A DNA stretch of 64,000 bases from positions 35,860,558 through 35,924,557 of the forward strand of contig CM043946.1 in assembly GCA_014529385.2 (NCBI GenBank), read 5' to 3'. The DNA comes from Adiantum capillus-veneris. Its lineage: Eukaryota; Streptophyta; Polypodiopsida; Polypodiales; Pteridaceae. The notes beneath the pieces were generated by a model. It ran no database searches and was not told the DNA's origin. It saw only the letters and a program-made list of their open reading frames with translations. The position numbers and the translations under genes are program-made. Of the stretch, positions 24,331 to 35,459 are shown piece by piece (position 1 is the stretch's first letter; the number at the start of each line of letters is the position of its first letter).

Positions 24331-25151
24331 CCCAACCGAATCCTTCGTATTGAGTGTGAAAATATGGCACTTGTTCTGCTCTTAAGACTTGCTTAAAGAG
24401 TGAAACATGTGTGTATAGATCCCCTAACACGCCGTACTTCCTGGCAACACATTTGGCCAATTGAGATGGTTGCATCCTTTGCGTTTTTTCCACCATTCTC
24501 ATCATTCTAGGCTCCCCTTAATACAAAATTTTTCACTTCATATCCACTAATTAGTACTCTTGTGGTCGTTTGATCAGTTACTCTCTCATCGGGTCTTGCA
24601 TCTCTATCATCAATCCAAACATCTGGAGCCCTTGTAGTGTGAATAGTGTCTGGAGCCTCACTGCCCTTATGCATGGTCATTAGAAACCTCGAACTCAAGG
24701 ATCCCATTGGTCTAGGTACAAATAGATGTGGTCAACTGAACAAATCTTCCACTCTAGTTCGTGTGGGACTCGCTCTTGTGGTTTCTGACCTCGTTTCAGA
24801 GACAGCTGGTCTATGAGTCCTAGGAGTGACATAATACTGGTGAAGAGGTCCTGCAAAGTATGTATATCTCTCTAGCTCTTTGCGGTTTACGACAAAGTAC
24901 ATGATCCATACTTATCAAGCATCATCACTTGGGTATCTCTCCTTCCTTGTGCGTAAAAACATATAAGCAATTTTGCTCCATTAATTCCCCAATATTGGGT
25001 TCATCACACTTATAGTAGATCATCTACTCCTCATTTTCATATTTATACAACCCCACATGTGTGTTGTCAATGTTGACGCGAGCTGCCACATTTACTCGCC
25101 TAAGCTTTGCATTAGGAATGTCCAACTTTGGTGGCTTTTCTGCAAGCTTGA
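24331..25151 (-). other. Unrecognised, possibly once-coding sequence left of the Ty3/gypsy insertion
   Basis: On the - strand several short frames look coding-like: 24505 down to 24330 begins MMRMVEKTQRMQPSQLAKCV, and 24707 down to 24507 begins MGSLSSRFLMTMHKGSEAP. With 31116-31420, on the other side of the insertion, they would form one interrupted region. I do not recognise the family. Confidence 0.3.
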
Positions 25152-25292
25152 TCTCAAACCAATGGACTGCCAGACCCGGTCCATCCGCCCAACCTCCCTT
25201 TTATAGGCTTCCAGCCTGCTTGAACTCGTTCCCACTGGCAGCCGGCCCCTGGCCGAGTCCGTGACCCCATTGGTTTGGCCCTTGGCCTGACA
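25152..25292 (-). repeat. 3' LTR of the short-LTR Ty3/gypsy element
   Basis: On the element strand it begins TGTCAGGCCAAGGGCCAAAC and ends GGTTTGAGA, so the termini are TG...GA rather than TG...CA. It differs from the 5' copy at about six positions by eye. Confidence 0.92.
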
Positions 25293-25308
25293 TTACTCCC
25301 CCCTTGGA
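25293..25308 (-). promoter_or_regulatory. Polypurine tract overlapping the end of pol
   Basis: CCAAGGGGGGAGTAA on the - strand encodes the last residues (PRGE) and TAA stop of pol and ends exactly where the 3' LTR begins. It would prime plus-strand DNA synthesis. Confidence 0.7.
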
Positions 25309-25530
25309 GAAACGTTTTCGTCCTCGAAAACAAAAGTGGAAAATTTCTTCTTAAGAACACTAATGTTTTCCCAAGTGGCACCTTCCTCAGGTCGATCTTT
25401 CCACTTGACTAAAGCTTGACTACGTACATGCTGACAAGTACGTAGTTCATGAAAATCTAAAATGCATTCAGGTTCATGCGGTTGAATGGGAGGTTCAGTG
25501 AAATCAACCAATATCTGTTGGCTGATACAT
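25293..25530 (-). pseudogene. C-terminal chromodomain of the short-LTR element
   Basis: The frame 25511-25293 reads CILDFHELRTCQHVRSQALV followed by KWKDRPEEGATWENISVL, a chromodomain with the aromatic and ATWE positions typical of plant chromoviruses, ending FEDENVSPRGE. It would steer integration to particular chromatin. A frameshift near 25510 separates it from the integrase frame. Confidence 0.85.
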
Positions 25531-26836
25531 TATCGTCCCCATGCAAGCGTTTACGTAAACGACTTACATGAAATACCGGATAGACACGAGAGTGCGCAGG
25601 TAACTCAAGTTTGTAGGCCCTATCACCAACTCGCTTGAGTATCTTGAATGGCCCACAATAACGTGGAGATAATTTGGGTGTAGGCCCAGTCTTCAAACTT
25701 TCTGAATGCTCTGGCACACGCAAAAATACCACTTCTCCTTCCGTGAAGGTAACTTGCCGACATTTCTCATCAGCATACTTCTTATACCGATCCTGTGCTT
25801 GTCGAACATTTTGACGAGCAAGTCTCAGCATTTCCATATGATCTTGGAGAAACTCCTTGACTTGTTGGAGCTTCTCAGTTGCCAACCCCACCGTCACTGG
25901 TGATCTAGGTTGAAAACCATACATAAGCATGGATGGACTAAAACCAGTTGTAACATGCTTAGCACTACTATATGCAAACTCAAGAATCGGAAGATAATCT
26001 TCCCAATCTGATTGCTTCTTGCTAACATATGCTCGTAGCATATATTCTAGCACTTGGTTGACCCGTTCCGTTTGACCATCTGTTTCAGGGTGATCAGCCG
26101 TACTTCAATTAAGTTGTGTACCCAATCGTTTAAAAACAGCCCTCCAAAAATGACTGTTAAACTTGGGATCATGATCACTCACAATGTTACTTGGCAATCC
26201 ATACAACCTGTAAAGATTGTCCACAAATAACTTAGCTAATTCTGGAGTCTTAATGGTTGACTTGGTTGGAATAAACCGACAAAGTTTAGTCAACCGGTCT
26301 ACGACCACCCATACCGAGTCATGTCCTCGAATAGTGGTTGGTAAACCCACAATAAAATCCATGGAGATACTTTCCCATTTACCATTGGGAATCTCTAAAG
26401 GATGTAAGAGTCCTCCTGCTTTTAGGCGCTCTGCTTTATTAACTTGACATTTTTGGCAATGCAAGACATAGTCTTGAACATACCCATGCAAACCTGGCCA
26501 GTAAAACTGTCGTCTTACGAGTGCATAAGTTTTCTTAATTCCCGGGTGCCCTGCACTTGGACTATCGTGACATTCATAAAGAATTTGGCGCCGAATGTCC
26601 ACGTCCGTCGTTACACACACTCTCCCCTTGTGGAGTAGGTACCCATCATCTATGGAAAATTTCTTCCATCTCTGCAGTTCATCACTCGAAAGAGGAGAAC
26701 TGGGTGTGGAGGAAACAAAACCACTACCAACATTGGAGTGAGAAGGATCCCTCTTTCTAATATAGCTCCACACCTTGGAGTATGCGGTATCATGCTCGCA
26801 CTTACCTTTGAGAGATTCCAAAAACTCACTCCGCAA
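25457..26836 (-). pseudogene. Integrase of the short-LTR element
   Basis: The zinc-binding part CHDSPSAGHPGIKKT and HCQKCQVNK lies at about 26590-26440. Catalytic Asp 1 is in SISMDFIVGLP, Asp 2 in IVSDHDPKFNSHFW, and Glu in HPETDGQTERVNQ near 26080. A single TGA after GTQLN (26105) splits the core. After it the frame continues to 25457 with the GPFKILKRVGDRAYKLELP segment. All three catalytic residues are present, so the stop and the frameshift are the visible lesions. Confidence 0.9.
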
Positions 26837-28577
26837 TTCCGTGAAAAGGAGAGAGTGATCTCTGGCATTCGGCTGACAACATCAGCCACTACATTGTACC
26901 GCCCTTTGCGATATCGTAGCTTGGCATCATACTCCTGAAGAATCTCAGCCCACCTGGCCTTGCGACCCTTCAAATCACTTTGTTGTGTAAACCACTTGAT
27001 GCTTTCATGGTCAAACACAATCTCGAACTGTGCACCATACAAATAATGTCGCCATGTCTTTAAAGCAGACACTATTGCATAGAGCTCTCGTTCGTAAGCA
27101 GAGTAATTCTGTTGTGCTGAATCCAGCTTCTTGCTTTCAAATGCAATTGGCCTTCCCTCCTGCAGAAGGACTGCTCCAATCGCACGATTACTAGCATCCG
27201 TTTCCAAAACGAATGGCTTTAAGGGATCCACAATAGCCAAAATAGGAGCTGTGGCTAATGTGTCCTTAAGTTCGTCAAAACTTTGTTGTTGTTCTAATCC
27301 CCACTGAAAGGTTTTGCCCTTGGCTTTCAGTTGATCTGTCATGGGAACAGCAATATGGGCATAGTTTTTAACGAATCGACGATAAAAACCTGCAAAGCCT
27401 AAAAAAATCTGGAGCTCTTCCACATTTTTGGGAGAGGGCCACCTCCGAATGACATCCACCTTGGATTGATCCATGTGTAACCCTGCAGCCGAAATAACAT
27501 GCCCCAAGTAGTGAATTTCCTCCTTGAGGAAATCACATTTGGATTCCTTGGCATATAACTGATTTTGGTGTAGCAAATGAAACACTTGTTTCAAATGTGC
27601 TAAGTGCTCTTCCTCACAGGCACTATATACAAGAATGTCATCGAGGAAAACGATAACAAACTTTTCCAAGTATGGTCTCAAGACACTATCCATGAGTGTC
27701 ATGAATGTAGCTGGAGCATTGGTTAACCCAAAGGGCATCACCAAAAACTCATAATGTCCAAATCTTGTTCGGAACGCTGTTTTGGGTATATCCGCAAGCC
27801 TGATGCGTACTTGATGATACCCAGATCTTAAATCAATCTTTGAAAATATACGAGCATGGGTGAGATTATCAAACAGCTCATCCACTCCTGACAATGGGTA
27901 CTTGTTCTTAACAATAACCGCATTTAATCCACGGTAATCTACACACATGCACATACTACCGTCCTTTTTCTTTACCAAGAGAATAGGAGAGGCCCATGGT
28001 GAAGAACTTGGTTGAACAAACCTCTACTGAGATAGTCAGCAAGCTGACGTTCCACCTCAGCAACCTCAGAATGACTCATTTTGTAAGGCGGTTTACTCAC
28101 TGGCTTACTGCCTGCAACCACGTCTATGCCATGTTGCACAGAACGTGTCGGCGGTAGCCCTGGTGGTAAATCATCTGGGAAAACATCCTTGAATTCCCTT
28201 AAAAGTTCGTTTAATTCATTCGCAACATTTGCTTGTTTTGAATTAGTAGGCATAGCTGAAAGAGGAGAGAGAGAAGAATGCGGCGTTGAGGAAGTTTTAT
28301 TCAAAACATTATCAACATTAAAAACATCATCCACACTGGAAATAAAATGGCATAGTGAGTAACACAAAAAGAGTTCTTCTATTGCATCATCAGAAGAGAG
28401 CTTCATAAGCTCAGCTGCACAAATAAGTGGTGAGGAAGGTACATCCTTTTCCCCCAATAGCAGCGCGTGCACACCAATGGATTCGAACATTAGACTATTA
28501 TGCTCATAGCTACATCTAAGTGATGATCCTAAACTATGCAACCATTCACGACTAAGAACCACATCTGTCCTCTCCAA
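26650..28577 (-). pseudogene. Reverse transcriptase and RNase H of the short-LTR element
   Basis: The upstream frame (28577-27972) carries the pol linker with LREFKDVFPDDLPPGLPPTR, then shifts by one base near 27990 into 27978-26650. Boxes: [45 protein letters not shown] and the catalytic [10 protein letters not shown] near 27640. RNase H follows: [14 protein letters not shown] (Asp), [13 protein letters not shown] (Glu), FDHESIKWF (Asp). The frame ends in low-similarity sequence where integrase begins in another frame. Confidence 0.93.
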
Positions 28578-28854
28578 TCATGACTTGGAAATCCAAAGAG
28601 GTGCGGTATCCTTGAATTTCCAGAGGTACATCTTTAACCTGAGTTTCCCATATCTCAGCATCACGGCCGTTAATCATTGCTACCTTGTAGCGATGGGAAC
28701 TCGGGGTTTGGGGCAATTTGAGTCGTTTCACCAATTTATAATTGATGAAATTGTGCGACGCTCCATCGTCTACCAAGATCCGCACCCTGTGCCCGCACCA
28801 ACTCATGTGGTCCGAAAGTCTGCTGCCACATGGAGGCCGTGATACAACACTCAT
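28552..28854 (-). pseudogene. Aspartic protease of the short-LTR element
   Basis: RILVDDGASHNFINYKLV contains the active-site loop; the usual D-S/T-G triad reads D-D-G here. The following LKLPQTP and VAMINGRD match the flap side of a pepsin-like retroelement protease. Frame changes on both sides separate it from gag and from the pol linker. It would cut the Gag-Pol precursor. Confidence 0.8.
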
Positions 28855-28869
28855 GCACCGCCTCGGTGT

Positions 28870-30082
28870 GTGTTACTTCCACATTAGCAAACTGGGAAGA
28901 GGATTCAAGAGGTAAAAGCTGCACCATGTGCACTGCTTTTTCCTTCCCCTTGTCTTGAGCAGCAGATTTCCCAGTGGGACAATCCTTTTAGCTATGTCCA
29001 GTTCCCAAACATTTAAAGCACAAGTTTTCTTTTTTGGCTTTCTCAAACTCTTCCGTTGAGAGAGGACCTCTAGACCCCTTGGGATTTTTGGAGGTCTCTG
29101 ATGCAGCAAATGCAAATTTTCTTTTATCATGCACATGCTATGGACGTGTTGAAACAGGTGTAGTGTCATGCACATGCAAACTATGCAATGCCCGATCATC
29201 GGGATCATCATGGATGTGAGCTTGCACTATTGCTTCCTCAAGTGTTTGTGGATCCTGGGTTTTAACGTGCTTCTTAAGCTCGGGATGTAACCCATGGATG
29301 AACCCACCTACCTGCTGAAAGGTGTCCATCCCTTCCAGCTTGAGGATCACATCCCGATAATGGGAAATATATTCCAATAATGTTTTATGCTGGCGCATAG
29401 AACATTTGTCCCAGGCGGTCCAATTTCTATCCTTCTCATTAGTAGGTAGAAATTCCTTCCTGAAGACAGTCTCAAAAGCTGCCCAAGTCTGTGGTAGGAT
29501 GCCCTTCTCCTTGAGAGACATCCACCATTTGTAGGCCTTGCCGTCCAAAGTCAGACTTGTCTGCAGCGCCTTGGCTGCATCCGGGGTACGTCTAAGGTCA
29601 TGAATACCATCCCACTTGCTAAGAAAAATATTCATGGTGTCCTTGTTTCGCTCACACTCTTCTCCCCGAAAAATTAGTGGCTTTGTATTTTTCAACAAAT
29701 CGTCCACCTCTTTTTGGGTCAAAGAGTGCAGCGGTCACGGAGGAGGGCCTTGCCCGACACCCAGCCCTTGGACTGGTGTGGAGCCGTGCTCCTGATTTTG
29801 CTGACCAGCAGGGCCCGTGGCCTGCTGCCGCATATGCAACTTAATCAAATCGGATAATGCTGTGACATTCTGATTTAATTGTGCAAAATTCGTTTCAAGC
29901 ACAGTCATGCGTGTTTGCAATGCACGGAAATCTTGCATGTCCAGCAACTCATACGCATCGTCTGTCGCCGTTGTGGCACGGTTACCCTCCGTGAGAGGAA
30001 CCGTCCGCGTGGCATTGGCAGACGAAACGTGTGCGGACTGCTCGAAATCGAATGCATGATGCATATCTATGTCCGAATCCAT
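28870..30082 (-). pseudogene. Gag of the short-LTR element
   Basis: I start at MDSDIDMHHAFDFEQ (30082). A frame open further upstream is only leader. A TGA at 29735 (CCG TGA CCG, possibly from CGA) interrupts it. The frame then continues through the gag core KAYKWWMSLKEKGILPQTW (about 29530-29475) to 29138, where it shifts. The zinc knuckle near 29010-28980 reads CFKCLGTGHS, a stop, KDC, so the CCHC spacing is kept but one codon became TAA. Gag would form the particle and package RNA. Confidence 0.88.
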
Positions 30083-30961
30083 GTTGTGAGCGTACTGTGC
30101 AAGAAAAGAAAGAAAAATACCAGATTCTCGACGACCTCGTAGTCGGTTGCGGTAATTAACTGTATAATTACGCCGTTGATGGAAGAGAATGCCGAATTCG
30201 AAACAGAATGTCAATGAGTAGCTTGAAAACAATGATCAAGTCTGCAGCCGATGATGCTCTTGAAAGCATCGATCAATTTGGAGTTGCCAACGATCTGGTT
30301 TGCATCTTATGCAATACGCCAGATGAACTTGAAATTTTTCCGACAAATGTTGCAGCCGATGAGAAGCTTGAAAACACAAATCAATGTACCTTCACCACTG
30401 ATTTGGCTTGCATCGTATGCAAGAAGCCAAAACCAGGAAATTTGCAACCAATCACTGGCTTTTCAAAACTTTAGAATCCGAGTTTCAGCAGATTCAGACT
30501 GTAAAATTTGCAGTAATCCACAGCCGTTGTGTGCTTTGTGTGCCCACCGATTCGGAGAAGAATGCCGTAGAGCAACGGAATCGCAATCGCGCAGGGCCCG
30601 GCCCTTGTTCAAAACCCACGAGGGTTTGCCGTGTGTGAACGGCCAACCCTTAAGGGTTTTTTTGTTAAAAAAAACTCGAAAAGCTCTGTTGCAGACGACG
30701 CGGTCGACTGCGCAGAGCTTTTTGGAGAGCTACCTCGCGATGGCGAGGTCCGCTGAGGCCGGGCAAGAAGCGGGAAGTCACCAACTCCCCCGCGTGCTCC
30801 CAGCAAGCCCCACAGTGAGCAAAATCGTGTAGGTCGAGAAACGTCCTCGTCCCCGACTAGGGGCTCCTGCACGCGCTGTTTTCGGCTTCGTCTTCTTCCT
30901 CCCTTTGAGGTTGCATGCAACATGCATCCAAAAGCAGAACGTGCCCCCAGTTCTAAGTTTA
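30083..30961 (-). promoter_or_regulatory. Leader of the short-LTR element with a strong hairpin
   Basis: About 880 bases between primer site and gag, without a convincing frame. At 30679-30722 AAAAGCTCTG pairs with CAGAGCTTTT, and inner GCAGACGA with TCGACTGC (one mismatch), giving a long stem-loop. Leaders of retroelements often hold dimerisation or packaging structures; that role is an inference here. Confidence 0.5.
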
Positions 30962-30973
30962 GCTCTGATACCA
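30962..30973 (-). promoter_or_regulatory. Primer-binding site, initiator tRNA-Met type
   Basis: TGGTATCAGAGC on the - strand, one base inside the 5' LTR, is the standard plant initiator-Met primer site. Confidence 0.92.
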
Positions 30974-30974
30974 A

Positions 30975-31115
30975 TCTCAAACCAATGGACTGCCAGACCC
31001 GGTCCATCCGCCCAACCTCCCTTTTATAGAATTCCAGCCTGCTTGAACCCGTTCCCACTGGCAGCCGGCCCGTGACCGAGTCCGTGACCCCATTGGTTTG
31101 GCCCTTGGCCTGACA
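30975..31115 (-). repeat. 5' LTR of the short-LTR Ty3/gypsy element
   Basis: 141 bases, the same length as the 3' copy. A TATAAAAGGG-like sequence on the - strand (TATAAAAGGGAGG, complement of 31017-31029) is a plausible core promoter. Confidence 0.92.
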
Positions 31116-31913
31116 CTTGACATCATCCTTCTTCTCGTGCCTATCAATCCCCATTTGTCCACAATACAGGGATTTTTCACAATTAAATACATGGTTCCCT
31201 CATCATCGAAGCATCAATCGCCACTATAGTCCACAGGAATTATGTCCTTGAACTCAGTTTGTCTCTCTTCTAGTTTTGCACAATAGCGATCCATACAATC
31301 TTTGTAAATTTTTGCACCCTGTTCATTTTCAAATTGAAATTTTAAATGCAAAAGTTTCATGGTTGGTGCTGGGTGGGATGGTCTTGTCCCGTGGTGGTTT
31401 CTTCCTTGAAGCTCACACTCTTGGATCCGTCAGTCATATAGGTGTATGATTTCTCTCAAGAAGTATTAGAAAGGCTTTCCTCTAAGATTGACGCTAAAGT
31501 CGGAAACGGTCCTTGATTGACACTTTCTTTGGTTGAAATACGAATAACTTGGTCTCTAGGAGTAAAGTTTCTACTCTAGTATAGTCTACCTGATCGCAAA
31601 TACATCAAGAATCTACTTTGCAAACCCTAATATGTTACCTTTTATGATGCATCCGTATCCTCCAATTGAAAGCACTTTGAGTCGCTAGCTCTTGCAACTC
31701 TATACAAAAAACACTTGATGGCCATGAGTTCGCAGCTACTCTGTTAGTCAAAATTTGAAATCATCAAAATTTTATTGCACTTTTGGCATAAATTTTATTT
31801 TTCCTTGAAAAATCCACAAATCAACTTCAAATTCAATTTTGAGAATGCCACTATACTCATAGGGACTAGTGCTAGCTATGATATGAATCTGAGCTCAATC
31901 TGTGATAAAGGAA
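31116..31913 (-). other. Flank of the Ty3/gypsy insertion, unrecognised
   Basis: 31116-31420 on the - strand gives coding-like pieces (KLEERQTEFKDIIPVDYSG; GTMYLIVKNPCIVDKWGLIG). These continue, after removal of the insertion, into LAEKPPKLDIPNAKLRRVNV on the other side (about 25150-25090). I cannot assign a family. 31421-31913 holds nothing I recognise. Confidence 0.35.
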
Positions 31914-32722
31914 CATGGATCGTGATCCATATACCTTTGTCTCAAATTTCACTGAAACTTGGTACACAGCTTCCCCTTAGTCCACTGATCCTTTCTATAT
32001 GGTTTTTATGTGATTTGGATCAATTTAGATCACCTAAAATTCAAACCTTGTATGGCGGTTTTTGAACTTGAAGTGCTTTTGCCCTCTTTTGACCCACTTC
32101 TTGAAGTTTTTGGCTACCTTGCTCTTGGAGGTTTTCTTTGTATTGGTCTCTGCTACAAGCATGTATGGTCTCTTTCTAAAAAACCAAAAAAGATACATGG
32201 ATCACGATCCATGTTCCATCAGATCTAGACCCCAAATTTGGCTTGATAATCATTTGTAGTTTAAGTATTCTATTCCACCACTTACTTTTGGATTTGGAAA
32301 ATGTTTTGTCAATCAAAATCAAATTTTTGTGTCTACGCAGTTTTTGACTATCTACTAGTTTTTTGATGCTTTGGTCAACTGTTTTGTAATCTTTTCTATG
32401 GCGCCCTTTGCAAAAGTTGTTCCAAATGTTGTCAGCTACCTATTGCTCAAATCTCAGCCTGAAATGGTCAAAAGATACATGGATCGAGATCCATGTTTCA
32501 TAGCACCCCTTTTTGTATTTGGATGTCTAAAAGTCAAAAATCCCCAAATTTTGATCAAATTTCAAAGGTTTTGTACCTTTTTCCCAATCTCTTGATTCTA
32601 TGTGTGTTTTCAGTATCAATTTTACTCCAAGAGTGTATATTTAGTAACTAGGAACCACCCTAGATCCAATGGTATTAGTTTCAATTTAAACAATCACAGG
32701 GGGACATAGATCGCGATCCATG
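31914..32722. repeat. Diverged tandem repeats carrying the palindrome CATGGATCNNGATCCATG
   Basis: The palindrome occurs at 31914 (last base changed), 32196, 32478 and 32705 (one base changed). The first three are spaced exactly 282 bases, the last 227. Between them similarity is weak (shared ...AAAAGATACATGG and ...TGTTCCAT flanks, TTTTTGAC and GGCTACCT-like stretches), so the palindrome is much better kept than the rest. Confidence 0.75.
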
Positions 32723-32893
32723 TTCCACCCTAAACTAGACAAAGCTTTCCAGATTGCTTCTCTTGGGTTTGATTATCCCCTTTTGCCAATAATTTATGGG
32801 TTTTGATCAACTTTGAGGCTTTGATCATCAGATTTCCCTTTTTTCATAGTTATGGTCTCACTTATCAAAATATAAAATTTTCCAGTTTTTGCC

Positions 32894-34850
32894 ATGAACC
32901 TTTTGTCTCAATTTGATGGGTGTAGTTTCTACTTAGCCTACTCTGAGGAAATCCAATCTTTCAAGCAAAGAGACAAAGAGAGAGTACGAGAGGCTGCTTT
33001 GTGGTTTAAGCAGTATATTGAGATATGTCCACCACGAGAGAAACCCCATGAGCATAGACAAGTAGTGTTGTTCATTGAGGGGATTAGGAACGAGCATCTG
33101 AAGAAGTATTTTTACTTGAAAAAGTGTGTGACATTCGATGAGGTCATGAGAGAATCTATCTCTTTAGTAAGAAACTACATGATCTACGTAGAGGTATCGC
33201 AGGGAATAGATATAGCTTCAAATGACTTAAGAGCTACAAGTAGTGATGCAAATACAGTGAGAACAACACCGATACAAAAACAAGTGAATATGGATCATCT
33301 TACATATGAACTTATGAAGAAAATGGATCAGACTTTGAGAGTCTAGAACCAGAGAATACCACCATTAAGACATTTCTTGTCATGTGGAGGAGATAATCTG
33401 ACGATATATCAGTGTCTCGTGTTGCCACAACAATATCCTAGACAAAAGTGGTGTGCCATTGAGCATAAGTGGACTAACCATGCCACTGAGGAATGTTACT
33501 ATAATAGAGATCAAGTGAGGGAAAGGCCTTATTAGCCTAACGTGCAATACCAGCCTAACCCACCAGTAAATTTTCAATATCAACAGAATAGGCCAACACC
33601 ACCACTACCGTGATATGTATCAGGACTAGTAATTCCACAACCAAGAATTGAAAGGCCGAGATCGGTATGGGGACACCAACCACCACTACTAAGTAAAGAC
33701 TAGGCAGTTGTGAAGTATGTGTATTTAGACCAATACCCAAAAAGGAATGTCTTAGTGCTCGTACACACAATTTACAAAGAGGAAAACTATGGGTACCACC
33801 ATGCATACAATCCTAATCCACCAGTGGTGATGGAGTCATATGACCATGAGAATTCATCCTCTAATAATTCTCACTCAAGAAGAGGGAGTGTATATGCGAA
33901 TGAAGGGTTTAAGTTGAGCTAAGGAACACTAATGTTCATAGCAATCAAGGAGAGGCTAAACAAAATGCATATCCTCAGAGACCATCTACCCAGCAACAGA
34001 GGCAACAAGGACCCTAGGAACTGGTTTCAAAGGTCAAGGAGACCATTTGGCTAGGCTTTTCCCAACTGACCAAGCTAATGATGCAAACAAAGTTCCTAAT
34101 GTGACTGGTAGTGATTGTGGACATTGTGATGATTGAGGATGAAAACATTTGTAGTGATGACTCTAACAAGTCCGTGAGTGTGAAATCAGCAAAGAAAGCT
34201 ACAAGAGATAGAGTTAGACCTCAATATCATAGGAAGCTAAAGGCTATTACAGTTGAGCTCTCATAAGATCGAGAGAAACTACAACAACCGACAATATCTT
34301 CATCTAGTGTGATACTATAAGAACCCAAAACCAAACACAAGCCAAGAAAAATAGTGCCAAAAGATGCTAGTTCAGGAGGTTTGATCTTAGTCGATAAGGA
34401 GTTTGAGCCATTGGAAGAAATTCTAAAGGCTTATGAAGCGAGATTAGACAACCAACAGATGATGGAGCATTGGTGGATGACGTATCCTAATGTGGAGATA
34501 CATAAGTTGAGGTTGGAGATGTGCAAAAGGTTGATTGAGAATGCTCAAGTGCTTATGGAACCTCCACTAGATATGCTAGCTCAGGCTAGGATAATACCTC
34601 AACCACCTATTGACTCAAGAAATGAACGAGAGAATGGAAGAGAGCTTGAATGACACGGTTGAAAAAGAATTGATAAAGGAAGCTAAAGTTTTAGCTAACG
34701 ACATGGTTCACAAAAAGAGCTCAAACGACGGGGTTCACAAAAAGAAAATAAAACAAGGATCTAAGATCCTCAAGGGATTGGAAATGCGATTATTTGTGAA
34801 GGAGCGGTCGAACACGTGGTAGAGAATATAACAGATGAATCTGTTTATCA
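32894..34850 (+). pseudogene. Decayed retrotransposon gag, probably Ty3/gypsy
   Basis: 32894-33346 is open: FKQRDKERVREAALWFKQYI, then HRQVVLFIEGIRNEHLKKYF, resembling the Retrotrans_gag fold with its conserved W/F and 'F..G' positions. At about 33450-33500 KWCAIEHKWTNHATEECYYN has a C-x3-H-x4-H-x4-C pattern like the second zinc motif seen in some plant Ty3/gypsy gags. A Pro-rich segment follows, and 34354-34653 is another open piece (MPKDASSGGLILVDKEFEPL) with no domain I know. Frames change repeatedly. No protease or polymerase follows. Confidence 0.55.
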
Positions 34851-35198
34851 TGTACCTCCTATTGTGCTTAAAGTTTAAGGTGATTGGCCTAAAGAACTTT
34901 GGGACATAGTTGGAAAGGCTAGAGATGCGTGTCATCACTAAGAATCAGCACATATTGCAAAAATCGATCTTGACAAGGGTATGAGGGACTTCAAAATGCA
35001 ATCCATGTCTGGTGACCAAGGAGCAACCCTTTCTGTGAACTATGAGAGAGATATATGGCAAGCGTGCGCACCTGAGTGCCATATTTAGAGCGCCACATTG
35101 GTAATGTAACTTGCAGTTCACTGTGGTTGCCTTTTCTTGGTGATTGAGATTTCCACTTGCAAGTTCGCAACTCTCACATCGTGATTCTTCCTCTCCTT

Positions 35199-35201
<3 letters not shown>
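34851..35201. other. No recognisable gene
   Basis: A phrase like GTGAACTATGAGAGAGATAT recurs imperfectly at about 35035, 35281 and 35355. It spans the following microsatellites and suggests local duplication. Confidence 0.4.
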
Positions 35202-35240
<39 letters not shown>

Positions 35241-35409
35241 TGTGGAGTTAGAGATTTTCTATGTTCCTGTAACCCTTTCCGTGAACTGGGAGAGAGATAT
35301 TGGACTTGTATGATCTTGTAATTTAGTGGATTATTTCTATTCATGTATCCCTTTTTGTGGATTGTAAGAGAGATATATGGACTTGATGTGTGCCAAAAAT
35401 AGAGAGACA

Positions 35410-35454
<45 letters not shown>
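35202..35454. repeat. (TC)n at 35202-35234 and (GA)n at 35408-35454
   Basis: Two inverted dinucleotide tracts about 170 bases apart could pair as a long hairpin. AAAGCTCCCTC at 35618-35628 resembles the arm of the foldback family, but no full copy is present. Confidence 0.9.

Positions 35455-35459
<5 letters not shown>

Larger units (their letters stand above)
25152..31115 (-). mobile_element. Ty3/gypsy chromovirus-type element with 141-bp LTRs and target duplication
   Basis: Two 141-base direct repeats (25152-25292 and 30975-31115) bound a 5.7-kb interior. CTTGA stands on both outer sides (25147-25151 and 31116-31120), a perfect 5-bp target duplication. The initiator-Met-type primer site lies next to the 5' LTR and a purine tract next to the 3' LTR. 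The interior encodes gag, protease, reverse transcriptase, RNase H, integrase and a chromodomain on the - strand. A few stops and frameshifts disable it. The LTRs are unusually short for this superfamily. Confidence 0.95.

Noticed and set aside
30208-30832. Several + strand frames at the left end of the short-LTR element
   Set aside because: They lie antisense to the gag leader and have no family resemblance.
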